Assembly (NCBI GenBank): GCA_900766195.1
Contig: CAAFUN010000003.1
Location: 62,001 to 126,000 of the forward strand
Source: an uncultured Bacteroides sp.
GTDB taxonomy: Bacteria; Bacteroidota; Bacteroidia; Bacteroidales; Bacteroidaceae
DNA length: 64,000 bases
Direction: 5' to 3'
The notes under the pieces were generated by a model. The model worked only from the letters and a program-made list of their open reading frames with translations, did not search any database and was not told where the DNA came from. A program made the translations under genes and the position numbers. Every line of letters starts with the position of its first letter. The first letter of the stretch is position 1. Shown here piece after piece: positions 27,083 to 37,092 of this stretch.

Positions 27083-28774
27083 ATGACTAAGAAACTGTAT
27101 TTGCCATTATTGACGGCATTGATTGTTGCTCTCTCATCTTGCAGTAGCAAAATGGGTCAGTTGTCATCTGATTACTTTACTGTGACTCCCCAAGTATTGG
27201 AGGCTGTAGGCGGTAAAGTACCTGCTACTATCAACGGGAAATTCCCAGAGAAGTATTTTAATAAAAAAGCCGTAGTAGAAGTTACTCCCGTTCTAAGATG
27301 GAATGGCGGAGAAGTAAAAGGACAACCAGCTGTGTTCCAAGGTGAAAAAGTAGAAGGAAATGACCAAACCATTTCTTATAAAATGGGTGGAAACTACACA
27401 ATGAGGACCTCATTTGACTATGTTCCAGAAATGGCTAAGTCTGAATTGTATTTGGAATTTAAAGCTACTATTGGCAAAAAGACAATAACTATTCCTGCTG
27501 TAAAAGTAGCTGATGGCGTTATTTCTACGTCAGAAATGATTAATCAAACATTAGCAAGTGCTAATCCTGCTACTGGTGATGACGCATTCCAACGCATTAT
27601 TAAAGAAAAACATGATGCTAATATCATGTTCTTGATCCAACAAGCTAACATCCGCACAAGCGAATTGAAAAAAGCTAAATCATTTAATGATGATGTGAAA
27701 GCTGTAAATGATGCTGCAAACAAAAAAATCAGCAATGTAGAAATATCAGCTTATGCTTCTCCTGATGGTGGTGTAACCTTGAACACTAAATTGGCAGAAA
27801 ACCGCCAAAGCAATACTAATAAGTTGATCAACAGTGACCTTAAAAAAGGAAAGATAAATGCTCCTGTAGATACTAAATATACAGCTCAAGACTGGGAAGG
27901 ATTCCAAGAATTGGTTTCAAAATCAAACATTCAAGATAAGGAGTTAATTCTTCGTGTATTGTCTATGTATTCTGATCCAGAGCAAAGAGAAACAGAAATC
28001 AAGAATATTTCTTCAGTTTACAAAACTTTAGCAGAAGATATCTTGCCACAATTACGTCGTTCACGTTTGACTTTGAATTATGACGTTATTGGAAAATCTG
28101 ATGAAGAAATTGCAAATCTTGCAAGTTCAGATGCTAAACAACTGAATATTGAGGAGCTACTTTATGCAGCTACATTAACCAATGATGCATCAAAGAAAGA
28201 AGCTATCTATACAAAAGCTACTCAACTTTATCCAAATGACTATCGTGCATATAACAATTTAGGTAAACTTGCTTATCAAGCAGGAAACTTAGATAAGGCT
28301 GAAAGCTATCTTAAGAAATCATTATCTGTAAAAGATGCACCTGAAGCAAATATGAACTTAGGTTTGGTTTCTTTAGCTAAAGGAAACAAAGCTGCAGCTG
28401 AATCTTACTTCAGCAAAGCTTCTGGAACAAAAGAACTGAATGAAGCTCTTGGTAATCTTTATGTATCTCAGGGTCAATACGAAAAAGCTGTAAGTGCATT
28501 TGGTGACACAAAAACAAATAGTGCAGCTTTAGCTCAGATTCTTGCAAAAGACTATAATAAAGCTAAAAACACTTTGTCTGGAATTCAAAACCCAGATGCA
28601 TATACTGACTACTTGATGGCTGTACTTGGTGCAAGAACTAATAACTCATCAATGGTTACTAGCAGCTTGAAGAGTGCAATCGCCAAAAAGCCTGCTTTAG
28701 CTAAGAAAGCTGCTTCTGATTTGGAATTTGCTAAATATTTTACAAATTCTGATTTCATGAACATTCTTCGTTAA
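27083..28774 (+). CDS. TPR and OmpA-like outer membrane lipoprotein
   Basis: The 563-residue protein has a lipoprotein signal (LIVALSSCSSKMG, Cys at about 20). The middle section includes ISAYASPDGGVTLNTKLAENR, which resembles the OmpA-like peptidoglycan-associated fold. The C-terminal third has TPR repeats (YPNDYRAYNNLGKLAYQAG, DKAESYLKKSLSV, PEANMNLGLVSLAKG). Proteins of this layout are abundant conserved outer-membrane proteins of Bacteroides; a structural or envelope-scaffold role is likely but unproven. It ends before a strong terminator. Confidence 0.75.
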   Translation: MTKKLYLPLLTALIVALSSCSSKMGQLSSDYFTVTPQVLEAVGGKVPATINGKFPEKYFNKKAVVEVTPVLRWNGGEVKGQPAVFQGEKVEGNDQTISYKMGGNYTMRTSFDYVPEMAKSELYLEFKATIGKKTITIPAVKVADGVISTSEMINQTLASANPATGDDAFQRIIKEKHDANIMFLIQQANIRTSELKKAKSFNDDVKAVNDAANKKISNVEISAYASPDGGVTLNTKLAENRQSNTNKLINSDLKKGKINAPVDTKYTAQDWEGFQELVSKSNIQDKELILRVLSMYSDPEQRETEIKNISSVYKTLAEDILPQLRRSRLTLNYDVIGKSDEEIANLASSDAKQLNIEELLYAATLTNDASKKEAIYTKATQLYPNDYRAYNNLGKLAYQAGNLDKAESYLKKSLSVKDAPEANMNLGLVSLAKGNKAAAESYFSKASGTKELNEALGNLYVSQGQYEKAVSAFGDTKTNSAALAQILAKDYNKAKNTLSGIQNPDAYTDYLMAVLGARTNNSSMVTSSLKSAIAKKPALAKKAASDLEFAKYFTNSDFMNILR

Positions 28775-28813
28775 ACGAATATATTTTCATAAATATAATA
28801 TTTACTTAATTAT

Positions 28814-28854
28814 AAGAAATGCTTGACATGAAAATGTCAGGCATTTCTTTTTTT
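28814..28854 (+). terminator. Rho-independent terminator
   Basis: A hairpin with arms AAGAAATGC.TGACAT and ATGTCA.GCATTTCTT (28814-28849) is followed by a run of T. It ends the transcript of the TPR lipoprotein gene. Confidence 0.85.
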
Positions 28855-28895
28855 ATTATCACCAAAAGAATTACTTTCGCGAAAAGTATTTAAAG

Positions 28896-29909
28896 ATGAA
28901 GAAAAATTACCTATACTGTTTAATGCTCATTTTCCTGGCTTCATGTGGGGGAAAAAAATCCGGTAATACGGTAATAGAAGGTGAAATCAGAGGATTATCT
29001 AATGACACTATTTATATGTATGGAGCGGATAAGATGTATGATCGTACCGACACCATTCTCATTAGAGAGGGAAAATTTTCTGCAAACTTGCAAATAGACA
29101 CTTTAGTGGAAACTATGTTACTATTTCCTGATGGTACGGAATATCCCCTATTTCTAAATAAAGGAGACGGACTTCATATCAATGGTTCTGCAGGCAATCT
29201 ATCATTCATAGATGTAAAAGGGACTGCCCTCAACGAAGAACTTTCAAATTTCAACAAAGAAATTAAGAATATAACGTCACAAAGTATTCGAGCAGAAAAG
29301 GTCGAAAAGTATATAAAAAGTCATCCTACATCTTTGGTAAGCATCTATTTATTGGATCATTATTTCGTGCAAATACCTAATCCTGATATAAAAAAGATAA
29401 AATCATTAATAGAACCAATGACTGGTGGCTTAAAAGATCGTCCTTATATAGAGAAGCTTCTAAACGAAATACAAGATGACGATAAGCTGTCAATAGGAAC
29501 AACCCTTCCCTATTTTTATCTGCACAACACAAAAGACAAAAGCATCAGCCTTTCCAACTTCAGTGGACAGTACATGCTTATTCATTTCTGGGCTTCCTGG
29601 GATAAGAACAGCAGAGAAACAAACAAAACATATCGAGACCTTTATAAAAAAGAATTAAAGAATAAGAACTTCACCTTGTTGGGTATCTCACTTGATACGG
29701 ATAAATTGGAATGGCGGGAAGCCATAAACAAAGATTCATTAAAGTGGGAACAAGCTTCCGATCTTTCCGGTTGGAACGGAACTGTTGTTAAACAGTTTGC
29801 TATCCAGTCACTACCCACTAATATTTTAGTCAATCCCTCCGGCATGATCATTGGAAAGAATCTGAATACAACCGAAATTCGAGAAAAGATTAAAGAACCA
29901 AAAAAATAA
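28896..29909 (+). CDS. Thioredoxin-fold lipoprotein, redox cysteines absent
   Basis: The 337-residue protein has a lipoprotein signal (LMLIFLASCGGKK). The N-terminal DUF4369-like beta domain starts at about residue 27 (IEGEIRGLSNDTIYMYG). The C-terminal thioredoxin-like domain of the TlpA/AhpC type starts around residue 200. Where active members have WCxxC, it reads FWASWDKNSRETN, so both cysteines are replaced. The cis-Pro context (SLPTNILVNPSG) is kept. It therefore probably has no disulfide redox activity and may serve a binding role. It is preceded by the terminator of the upstream gene. Confidence 0.85.
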   Translation: MKKNYLYCLMLIFLASCGGKKSGNTVIEGEIRGLSNDTIYMYGADKMYDRTDTILIREGKFSANLQIDTLVETMLLFPDGTEYPLFLNKGDGLHINGSAGNLSFIDVKGTALNEELSNFNKEIKNITSQSIRAEKVEKYIKSHPTSLVSIYLLDHYFVQIPNPDIKKIKSLIEPMTGGLKDRPYIEKLLNEIQDDDKLSIGTTLPYFYLHNTKDKSISLSNFSGQYMLIHFWASWDKNSRETNKTYRDLYKKELKNKNFTLLGISLDTDKLEWREAINKDSLKWEQASDLSGWNGTVVKQFAIQSLPTNILVNPSGMIIGKNLNTTEIREKIKEPKK

Positions 29910-29971
29910 AGAAAAACATATCAGCCCCTTGCCTATTGCTACAAGCTGCTGCATTTAAGACATTAATTAAA

Positions 29972-31510
29972 ATGTTGATAAAAGTATTTGGAGCGGCTGT
30001 ACAAGGCATTGATGCAACCCTTATTACAATTGAAGTGAACAGCTCGCGCGGCTGCATGTTTTACATGGTAGGATTACCCGATTCGGCAGTCAAAGAGAGC
30101 CATCAACGTATCATCTCCGCTCTGCAGGTCAATGGCTATCGCATGCCCACCAGCAACATTGTCATCAATATGGCACCGGCTGATATCCGTAAAGAAGGGT
30201 CGGCGTATGATTTGCCGCTGGCTATCGGAATGTTGGCAGCCGCAGAAACCATAAAGCCGGACAAGCTAGAAAGCTATCTCATGATGGGAGAGCTTAGTTT
30301 AGACGGTAGCCTGCAACCCATTAAAGGAGCACTTTCCATTGCCATAAAAGCCCGAGAGTTGGGATTCAAAGGTCTTATCGTTCCTAAGCAAAATGCCCGT
30401 GAGGCCGCAGTTGTCAACAAACTATCTACCTACGGCGTAAGTAATATAAAAGAGGTTGTGGAGTTTTTCAATGGAACTAAAGAGTTAGTGCCTACAGAAG
30501 TGGATGCCCGAAAAGAGTTTTATGCACAGCAAAGTACTTTCGATCCGGACTTCTCCGAAGTAAAAGGACAAGAGAATGTAAAGCGTGCACTAGAGGTGGC
30601 CGCTGCAGGTGGTCATAACATTCTTCTTATTGGCGCACCGGGGAGTGGCAAGTCCATGCTGGCCAAAAGATTGCCATCCATTCTTCCTCCCCTTTCGTTG
30701 GGTGAAAGTTTGGAGACCACTAAAATACATTCTGTTGCCGGGAAACTACAAGAAGGAAGCGGACTAATCAGCAGACGACCCTTTCGCGACCCGCACCACA
30801 CCATCTCTAATGTAGCGATGACAGGAGGAGGCAGTTACCCGCAACCGGGTGAAATCAGTTTGGCTCATCACGGTATTTTGTTTCTTGATGAGCTTCCTGA
30901 ATTTAACAGAGGAGTACTAGAAGTACTACGCCAACCCCTTGAAGACCGTAAAATCACCATTTCGCGCGTAAAGGGAAATGTAGAATATCCCGCCAGTTTC
31001 ATGCTGGTAGCCTCTATGAATCCCTGTCCGTGCGGTTACTACAACCATCCCACAAAAGCATGTGTTTGCAGTCCGGGGCAAGTACAAAAATACTTGAACC
31101 GTATATCAGGTCCGCTGCTTGACCGCATAGACCTGCAAATAGAAGTGATTCCTGTGCCTTTTGAAAAGATGTCGGACAACAGAGCCAGCGAATCAAGCAG
31201 CACCATTCGTGCGCGGGTAATGCAAGCCCGCCAGTTGCAAGAAGAACGCTACTCCGAATATCCGGGCATTTACAGTAATGCGCAAATGAATAGTAAATTG
31301 TTATCGCTCTATGCACAGCCCGACGAAAAAGGACTCAAACTCCTAAAGAATGCCATGCAACGACTTAATCTTTCTGCCCGCGCTTACGATCGTATTCTTA
31401 AAGTATCACGCACCATTGCCGATTTAGAGAACAGCCAACAGATACAGCCTGCTCATTTGGCAGAAGCCATCGGTTATCGCAATCTCGATCGTGAAGACTG
31501 GGCAGGATAA
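29972..31510 (+). CDS. ComM/YifB-type Mg-chelatase-like AAA+ ATPase
   Basis: ATG 29972 gives about 512 residues (MLIKVFGAAVQGIDA); an upstream TTG at 29936 is unlikely. The N-terminal Lon-protease-like domain (YMVGLPDSAVKESHQRI, GSAYDLPLAIGML) is followed by the AAA+ domain. This has Walker A LLIGAPGSGKSMLAKRLP and Walker B ILFLDELPEFNRGVLE. The C-terminal domain contains the cysteine motif CPCGYYNHPTKACVC. ComM is a hexameric helicase that aids branch migration in transformation. The cellular role in Bacteroides is an inference. Confidence 0.93.
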   Translation: MLIKVFGAAVQGIDATLITIEVNSSRGCMFYMVGLPDSAVKESHQRIISALQVNGYRMPTSNIVINMAPADIRKEGSAYDLPLAIGMLAAAETIKPDKLESYLMMGELSLDGSLQPIKGALSIAIKARELGFKGLIVPKQNAREAAVVNKLSTYGVSNIKEVVEFFNGTKELVPTEVDARKEFYAQQSTFDPDFSEVKGQENVKRALEVAAAGGHNILLIGAPGSGKSMLAKRLPSILPPLSLGESLETTKIHSVAGKLQEGSGLISRRPFRDPHHTISNVAMTGGGSYPQPGEISLAHHGILFLDELPEFNRGVLEVLRQPLEDRKITISRVKGNVEYPASFMLVASMNPCPCGYYNHPTKACVCSPGQVQKYLNRISGPLLDRIDLQIEVIPVPFEKMSDNRASESSSTIRARVMQARQLQEERYSEYPGIYSNAQMNSKLLSLYAQPDEKGLKLLKNAMQRLNLSARAYDRILKVSRTIADLENSQQIQPAHLAEAIGYRNLDREDWAG

Positions 31511-31515
31511 ACAAG

Positions 31516-33579
31516 CTATTTCTTCTCAATACGAATGCGGGCATCCACTGCCGTAACTGCGGCTTGGGTGGCCATAAGCGGATTTATATCCATCTCTTTA
31601 ATCTCCGTAGCAAAACGGAGCAGCGAAGAAAGGCGGACTATAATCTCGGCAAACTTGTCTTCATTCACCCCACCTTGTCCGCGTGTACCTTTAATAATGG
31701 GGTAGGCCCTCAACGAACGAATCATGGAATATGCTTCTTCATACGACAAAGGAGCCAATCCGGAAGAAACGTCCTTCAACACTTCTACAAAGATACCTCC
31801 AAGACCGCAAAGCACCACATGTCCAAACTTCTCTTCATACTTGGCCCCGATAAAAAGCTCCGTACCTTTGAGCATGGGTTGCACCAATATCTCCTTCACT
31901 CCGGGAATCTGTATCATACGATCGAACTCCAATGCCAAATGCTGAACACTCTTAATATTGAGCGCCACACCGCCCACATCCGATTTATGCACCGGTCCCA
32001 CTACCTTTACTACCACCGGGAAGCCGGTTCGACGGGCAAAAGCAAGTACCTCCTCCTTATGGGCAGATACAAACTCCTCTACTACCGGAATGCCGGCAGA
32101 GCGCAGCAATGCTTGTACATAATGCGGTTCTATGTAACCACTCTCAGGTATTGAATCGATGATGCGACGAATGCGAGGTACATCTACACCAAACAATTCT
32201 ATCTCGTTAGAAGCCGGTTTCGGCGTATTAACGATGCGAGACAACATGGTGCCCAGAGTCACCTCATCGGCAAAGTTCACATGCCCTCTGGCGAGGAATG
32301 CCGCCACCTCAGCACCTGCCGTGTTAACAGAAGGCAGAATGGGAAATATTGGTTTGCGGCAAGTCTGCATCTTTTCGTGCAAGACGTCATACATCTCAAA
32401 CATGGTTACTAAACCCGGTGTACCGAAAATGGCCATTACCGCATCCACATTCTCCAACTTCTCCTCGCAGTATTCAAGACAAAGACGAAGATGCTCCGGT
32501 GTACCAGTAGCCAGTATATCAATAGGATTGCCCACCGAAGCCCCAGGAAGAAGTTTACCCTTTAGTTCCTCTACGGGCCCTCCCTCAAGTTTGGGCACAG
32601 TCAGTCCACCTTTACACAAGGCATCGGTCAGCATCACTCCCGGTCCCCCGGCATGCGTGACAATTGCAAAATTCTTACCCTTCAGTTCGGGCAAGGTAAA
32701 GATACACCCTGCCGTAGTGAGTTCCTCGCGCGAATAGCAACGCACAATACCCGCTTTACGGAATAAAGCTTCTACAGCCGAGTCTGAACTGGCAATAGCT
32801 CCGGTGTGCGAAGAAGCTGCACGACTGCCGCTTTCACTGCTTCCGGCTTTGATTGCCGCTATCCTGCAACCCTTCCTGATCAGTGAAGAAGCATGAAATA
32901 GCAGACGATCGGGATCGGCTATGTTCTCAATATACAGCAATTTCAGTTTGGAATCTTTGTCGGGTTGAAAGTTAGTATCCATGTACTCCAATACATCCTC
33001 CACACCTATCTGTTTGGCATTTCCCACAGACCATACCGAGTTGAATTGCAATCCTTTTGTGACGGCACTCTCCAAAATAAACACCGCTGTAGCACCCGAG
33101 CTGGAAATTAGATCCACCCCTTTCGGATTTAGTTCAGGAATAGGCTGACTAAACACACTGTGATGCCAAGTGTTCATCAGTCCGATGCAGTTTGGTCCTA
33201 TCAAAGCAGCTCCATATCGGTTCACAATCTCCAATATACGGCCTTCAAGCAAAGCACCTTCATGGGTTTCCTCACCAAAGCCTGCAGAGAGAATAATGAA
33301 TGCCCTAACGTCCTTCTCACTTGCCAATGTCTCCACCGCATCAGGGCAAAGCTTTGCCGGAATAGCCAATATGGCCAAATCTGTGGCTGGGATGTCTTTC
33401 ACATCCGAATAAGCTTCCACCCCTTGCACCTGTTTTTCCTTAGGGTTTACCGCGCGAAGTTCTCCGGTATATCCACCATGGATCAAGTTTCGCAAAATAG
33501 CCCCTCCGGGCTTATGTATATTATTGGATGCACCCACCACCACTATACTGGTGGGACGAAGTAATTGATTCGTTATCAT
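31516..33579 (-). CDS. ADP-forming acyl-CoA synthetase, fused alpha-beta
   Basis: The 687-residue protein joins a CoA-binding Rossmann domain (SIVVVGASNNIHKPGGAIL), a ligase-CoA domain and a C-terminal ATP-grasp domain. The ligase-CoA domain has the phospho-His region ASSHTGAIASSDSAVEALF and FAIVTHAGGPGVMLTDAL. The ATP-grasp domain (FPVVVKVVGPVHKSDVGGVA, VQPMLKGTELFIGAKYE) starts at about residue 470. It is the acetate-CoA ligase (ADP-forming) family, which makes ATP from acyl-CoA or the reverse. It is convergent with the ComM gene, six bases away. Confidence 0.9.
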   Translation of the reverse strand: MITNQLLRPTSIVVVGASNNIHKPGGAILRNLIHGGYTGELRAVNPKEKQVQGVEAYSDVKDIPATDLAILAIPAKLCPDAVETLASEKDVRAFIILSAGFGEETHEGALLEGRILEIVNRYGAALIGPNCIGLMNTWHHSVFSQPIPELNPKGVDLISSSGATAVFILESAVTKGLQFNSVWSVGNAKQIGVEDVLEYMDTNFQPDKDSKLKLLYIENIADPDRLLFHASSLIRKGCRIAAIKAGSSESGSRAASSHTGAIASSDSAVEALFRKAGIVRCYSREELTTAGCIFTLPELKGKNFAIVTHAGGPGVMLTDALCKGGLTVPKLEGGPVEELKGKLLPGASVGNPIDILATGTPEHLRLCLEYCEEKLENVDAVMAIFGTPGLVTMFEMYDVLHEKMQTCRKPIFPILPSVNTAGAEVAAFLARGHVNFADEVTLGTMLSRIVNTPKPASNEIELFGVDVPRIRRIIDSIPESGYIEPHYVQALLRSAGIPVVEEFVSAHKEEVLAFARRTGFPVVVKVVGPVHKSDVGGVALNIKSVQHLALEFDRMIQIPGVKEILVQPMLKGTELFIGAKYEEKFGHVVLCGLGGIFVEVLKDVSSGLAPLSYEEAYSMIRSLRAYPIIKGTRGQGGVNEDKFAEIIVRLSSLLRFATEIKEMDINPLMATQAAVTAVDARIRIEKK

Positions 33580-33620
33580 AATACAGACTTACGATTGTTT
33601 AAACATTCAGTTATTATACA

Positions 33621-33628
33621 CAAATGTA
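33621..33628 (-). promoter_or_regulatory. Predicted -7 box of the acyl-CoA synthetase gene
   Basis: TACATTTG on the minus strand, about 42 bases upstream of the ATG at 33579. No clear -33 TTG at the ideal distance. Confidence 0.4.
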
Positions 33629-33757
33629 CATTATAAATTTAGAACGGCATACAGATGAATGAAAATTCATAAAAATATCATCAATAGACAAAATAGCACC
33701 ACTCCATATGAAAAAAAAGTTCTATTTTTATCGTCATGATCCAGATAAACCAAAAAT

Positions 33758-36352
33758 ATGCGAAACACTTTATCAAATTGGAAGTACGTTTTTACTTCAA
33801 TTTTACTATTTAGTTGTACGATGGCTATGTCAACCCCTCTCTGTAAAGAGCTTCGAGAAGGATGGAAGTTCAAGCAGGCACGTCTTAGCAATTGGTATCC
33901 GGCCACTGTACCGGGAGTTGTCCACACCGATCTGATGGCCAATAAAGTCATAGAAGATCCCTTTTTCCGCCTCAACGAACGCGGTGTGCAATGGGTGGAT
34001 AAAGAGGATTGGATTTACGAAACCGTCTTCACTCTTACACCCGATATGCGCGAAAAGGCTAATATCGATCTTCTTTTTAAAGGACTAGATACGTATGCAG
34101 ATGTTTATCTGAACGATCAGAAGATACTAACCACCGATAATATGTTTCGTGAGTGGAGAATAGGAATCAAGTCCTTTTTGCAAGAGGGGGACAATGCACT
34201 CAAAATCTACTTCCACTCTCCCATCAAGATGGATATCCTCAAGTGGGATACACTGCCTTATCAGTATGAAGCCAGTAATGATCAGTCTGAGAATGGTGGC
34301 ATATTTGACAAGAAGGTCAGTGTCTTTGCCCGCAAGGCAGGTTATCATTACGGATGGGACTGGGGACCGCGTCTTGTCACCTCCGGCATCTGGCGTCCGG
34401 TATATGTAGAAGCCTGGGATGATGCCCGCATTGCCAATGTCTTTATCCGTCAGAAAGAGGTGAATAAGAAGCAAGCTTCCATCATGGGAGAGATAGAGAT
34501 TGATGCAGACAAAGCGATTGACAAAGCTCAACTGAGCATAACTGATAGCATAACGGGCAAATCACTCGGAGTAACTATTGTTGTTCTTAAGAAAGGAAAG
34601 AATACGGTGTCCATCCCCTTCCTCATCAAGAATCCACGGCTTTGGTGGAGCAACGGACTGGGTGAAGCACATCTCTACAGTCTGCGTACGGATTTAACAA
34701 TTCAGAATAAGACCATCGACAGCCAGACTGAGCACACGGGACTTCGCTCACTCAAAATCATTCATAAGCCCGATCAAGATGGACACACTTTCTACGTAGA
34801 GCTGAATGGTGTGCCGGTGTTTGCCAAGGGTGCCAACTACATCCCGCAGGACAATTTCCTGCCGCGCGTTACTCCGGCGCAATACGAGAAAACCATCCTC
34901 GATGCCGTGAATGCCAACATGAACATGCTACGCGTATGGGGAGGGGGAATTTATGAGAATGATCTCTTTTATGACCTTTGCGACCGCTACGGCATTATGG
35001 TGTGGCAGGACTTCATGTTTGCATGCAGCCTTTACCCTGCTGAAGGCGAGTTTCTGGAAAACATCCGACAGGAAGCGATAGACAATGTGAAGCGCCTTCG
35101 CAATCATCCTTGCATAGCCTTGTGGTGTGGCAATAACGAATGCAACGACGCTTGGTATGGCTGGGGATGGAAAAAGAAGTACGAAACACAAAACCCTGCT
35201 TATGCGCAGAAGATATGGAAACAATACAACGATCAGTATAACATCACCCTGCCTCAGGTAGTTGCCCAATATGACCCCGAAAGCTTCTATTGGCCTTCTT
35301 CCCCGTTTGCCAGTGCAGATAAAGCGAGCGACGACCACAACGGCGACCGCCACTACTGGAGTGTGTGGCATGGTAAAGTGCCCATAACCGATTACAACAA
35401 AGAGCGCAGTCGCTTCTTCAGCGAATACGGTTTTCAGTCGTTTCCCGAATTTGAGTCGGTGAAACGCTATGCGCCCAACCCCAAGGACTGGGACATTTAT
35501 TCGGAAGTAATGATGGCACATCAGCGCGGAGGCATGCACGCCAACGGTCTCATCGAGACTTATTTGCTCAATGAATATCGCAAGCCCAGAGGGTTTGAAG
35601 CCTTTCTTTACATGAACAACGTCCTGCAAGGCGATGCCATTAGAACCGCCATCGAGGCCCACCGGCGCGACAAGCCTTATTGCATGGGAACTCTCTTTTG
35701 GCAGCACAACGACTGCTGGCCGGTGGCTTCATGGGCCAGTCGCGACTATTACGGACGCTGGAAAGCCCAGCATTACTTTGCCCGCAAGGCCTATCGTGAT
35801 GTGCTTGTATCACCCATTAAAGGAGACGACGGAAAATTGAACATTTACGTGGTATCCGACCGCCTATCCGCCTGTCAAGGCACGTTCAACGTGACAATAA
35901 GTAAGCTGAATGGTGAGGGGGTATCTACGTTTGAGAAAAAGGTGAAGATAGCCGCCAACAGCAGTGAGAATGTACTTACCGTCAACCTACCGGAGGCTCT
36001 GAAAGGTATTCCCGAGAGTGAAGTCTTTGTACACGCTGCCTTCACTACCGACAACGGAAAATCCATCTACACCAACAACTACTTCTTGGTGAAGCAAAAA
36101 GACGTGGACTACCCTCGGACGGAAATCAGCAAAGCGATACAACCCATTGAAGGTGGTTATGAGCTCACGCTAAGCAGTCCAGACTTTGTTCGTGCCGTAT
36201 TCATTGCCACGGGTGATGCAGACAGCACGTTCAGTGATAATTATTTCGATATTCTGCCCTATGCCACAGTCAAGGTGAAAGTATTCACCACACTTCCGCA
36301 AGGCAGCTTCGAGAAACAGTTGAAAGTGATTTCGCTGAGCGACGAATATTGA
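33758..36352 (+). CDS. Beta-mannosidase, GH2
   Basis: The 864-residue protein has a signal peptide (about 1-26). It has a GH2 sugar-binding domain (EGWKFKQARLSNWYPATVPG), an immunoglobulin-like domain and the TIM barrel. The general acid/base is Glu461 in WCGNNECNDAW and the nucleophile is Glu556 in RFFSEYGFQSFP, both in the usual GH2 beta-mannosidase context. LRVWGGGIYENDLFYD is also characteristic. It should release terminal beta-linked mannose from N-glycans or mannans in the periplasm. It is not clustered with other mannan genes here. Confidence 0.93.
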   Translation: MRNTLSNWKYVFTSILLFSCTMAMSTPLCKELREGWKFKQARLSNWYPATVPGVVHTDLMANKVIEDPFFRLNERGVQWVDKEDWIYETVFTLTPDMREKANIDLLFKGLDTYADVYLNDQKILTTDNMFREWRIGIKSFLQEGDNALKIYFHSPIKMDILKWDTLPYQYEASNDQSENGGIFDKKVSVFARKAGYHYGWDWGPRLVTSGIWRPVYVEAWDDARIANVFIRQKEVNKKQASIMGEIEIDADKAIDKAQLSITDSITGKSLGVTIVVLKKGKNTVSIPFLIKNPRLWWSNGLGEAHLYSLRTDLTIQNKTIDSQTEHTGLRSLKIIHKPDQDGHTFYVELNGVPVFAKGANYIPQDNFLPRVTPAQYEKTILDAVNANMNMLRVWGGGIYENDLFYDLCDRYGIMVWQDFMFACSLYPAEGEFLENIRQEAIDNVKRLRNHPCIALWCGNNECNDAWYGWGWKKKYETQNPAYAQKIWKQYNDQYNITLPQVVAQYDPESFYWPSSPFASADKASDDHNGDRHYWSVWHGKVPITDYNKERSRFFSEYGFQSFPEFESVKRYAPNPKDWDIYSEVMMAHQRGGMHANGLIETYLLNEYRKPRGFEAFLYMNNVLQGDAIRTAIEAHRRDKPYCMGTLFWQHNDCWPVASWASRDYYGRWKAQHYFARKAYRDVLVSPIKGDDGKLNIYVVSDRLSACQGTFNVTISKLNGEGVSTFEKKVKIAANSSENVLTVNLPEALKGIPESEVFVHAAFTTDNGKSIYTNNYFLVKQKDVDYPRTEISKAIQPIEGGYELTLSSPDFVRAVFIATGDADSTFSDNYFDILPYATVKVKVFTTLPQGSFEKQLKVISLSDEY

Positions 36353-36455
36353 GATGCCCCGTTCTTTCCGCTTATCGGAATTTATCCGACGAAGCAGCAA
36401 CGCTTGAGCGGCAATGAATAAAAGCGCATCAACATAGTTATATTATTAAACATAT

Positions 36456-36496
36456 CTACTCTGGGGAAGAGAGTTTTGACACCTCTTCCCCAGTAG
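36456..36496 (+). terminator. Stable hairpin after the beta-mannosidase gene
   Basis: CTAC(TC)TGGGGAAGAG pairs with CTCTTCCCCAGTAG across an 11-base loop, leaving a two-base bulge. There is no downstream T-run, so it may be a factor-dependent or weak terminator. It lies about 100 bases past the stop codon. Confidence 0.5.
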
Positions 36497-36527
36497 AAGA
36501 TGCAATCAGTACTATAGTCAACCTAAT

Positions 36528-36593
36528 TGAGTCCTATACTGAGCTAGGCTCAGTCGTATACTTAGCCCTATTCAGTCGTATACTCATTATACC
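36528..36593. repeat. Three 22-base direct repeats upstream of the cupin gene
   Basis: Units at 36528-36549, 36550-36571 and 36572-36593 share TnAGTCsTATACT; the core CAGTCGTATACT is identical in units 2 and 3. The first junction also forms a perfect palindrome ACTGAGC-TAG-GCTCAGT at 36538-36554. Units are contiguous with no spacers. A regulator-binding array is possible. Confidence 0.75.
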
Positions 36594-36765
36594 CCCTTTC
36601 AGAGAGCATTCTAAGTGGGGGTATTTTAAAGATAGGCCACCTCTGCACATCCTACAGACCCGCCTTATGAAATAAATTGAAAAAACATTCTCGGGCAGAA
36701 CATATTCATCCTGCTTTGTGTTTAATTAGGTGAAGAAAATAAATCATTCAAAACAAACCCATACA

Positions 36766-37092
36766 ATGCAGGAAACATTTGAAAAAGGCACAGCCCTCAA
36801 CCTGAAAGATATGATAGAATACTCCACAGGAGGCGTCATAAGCAAGCAAGTACTAAAAAATCCATCGGGCAACATCACCTTGTTCTCATTTGATGAAGGT
36901 CAGGGATTGAGTGAACACACTGCTCCATTTGATGCCATGGTGCAAGTACTCGAAGGTGAAGCTCGCATCACAATAGGGGGAAAACCCAATGTGCTGAAAG
37001 CCGGCGAAAGCATTATCATGCCCGCCAATGTCACCCATGCCTTGCATGCAGTACATCCGTTCAAGATGCTGCTCACAATGATTAGAGGCTGA
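36766..37092 (+). CDS. Small single-domain cupin protein
   Basis: ATG 36766 gives about 108 residues (MQETFEKGTALNL); a GTG at 36730 is less likely. It is a compact cupin barrel: GLSEHTAPFDAMVQVLEGEA, then GGKPNVLKAGESIIMPANVTHAL. The first motif His (SEHTAP) and the last His (NVTHAL) are present and could bind a metal. The substrate is unknown; related small cupins are common and uncharacterised. It sits downstream of the 22-base repeat block and upstream of the glycosaminoglycan locus regulator. Confidence 0.85.
   Translation: MQETFEKGTALNLKDMIEYSTGGVISKQVLKNPSGNITLFSFDEGQGLSEHTAPFDAMVQVLEGEARITIGGKPNVLKAGESIIMPANVTHALHAVHPFKMLLTMIRG

Larger units (their letters stand above)
36353..36765. 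other. Intergenic region with hairpin and tandem repeats
   Basis: No gene is supported here. It holds a stable hairpin (36456-36496) and three 22-base direct repeats (36528-36593), described separately. The remaining 170 bases before the cupin gene hold no clear promoter match. Confidence 0.6.

Noticed and set aside
36528..36593. CRISPR-like repeat block
   Set aside because: Only three units, contiguous with no spacers, and no cas genes in the window.
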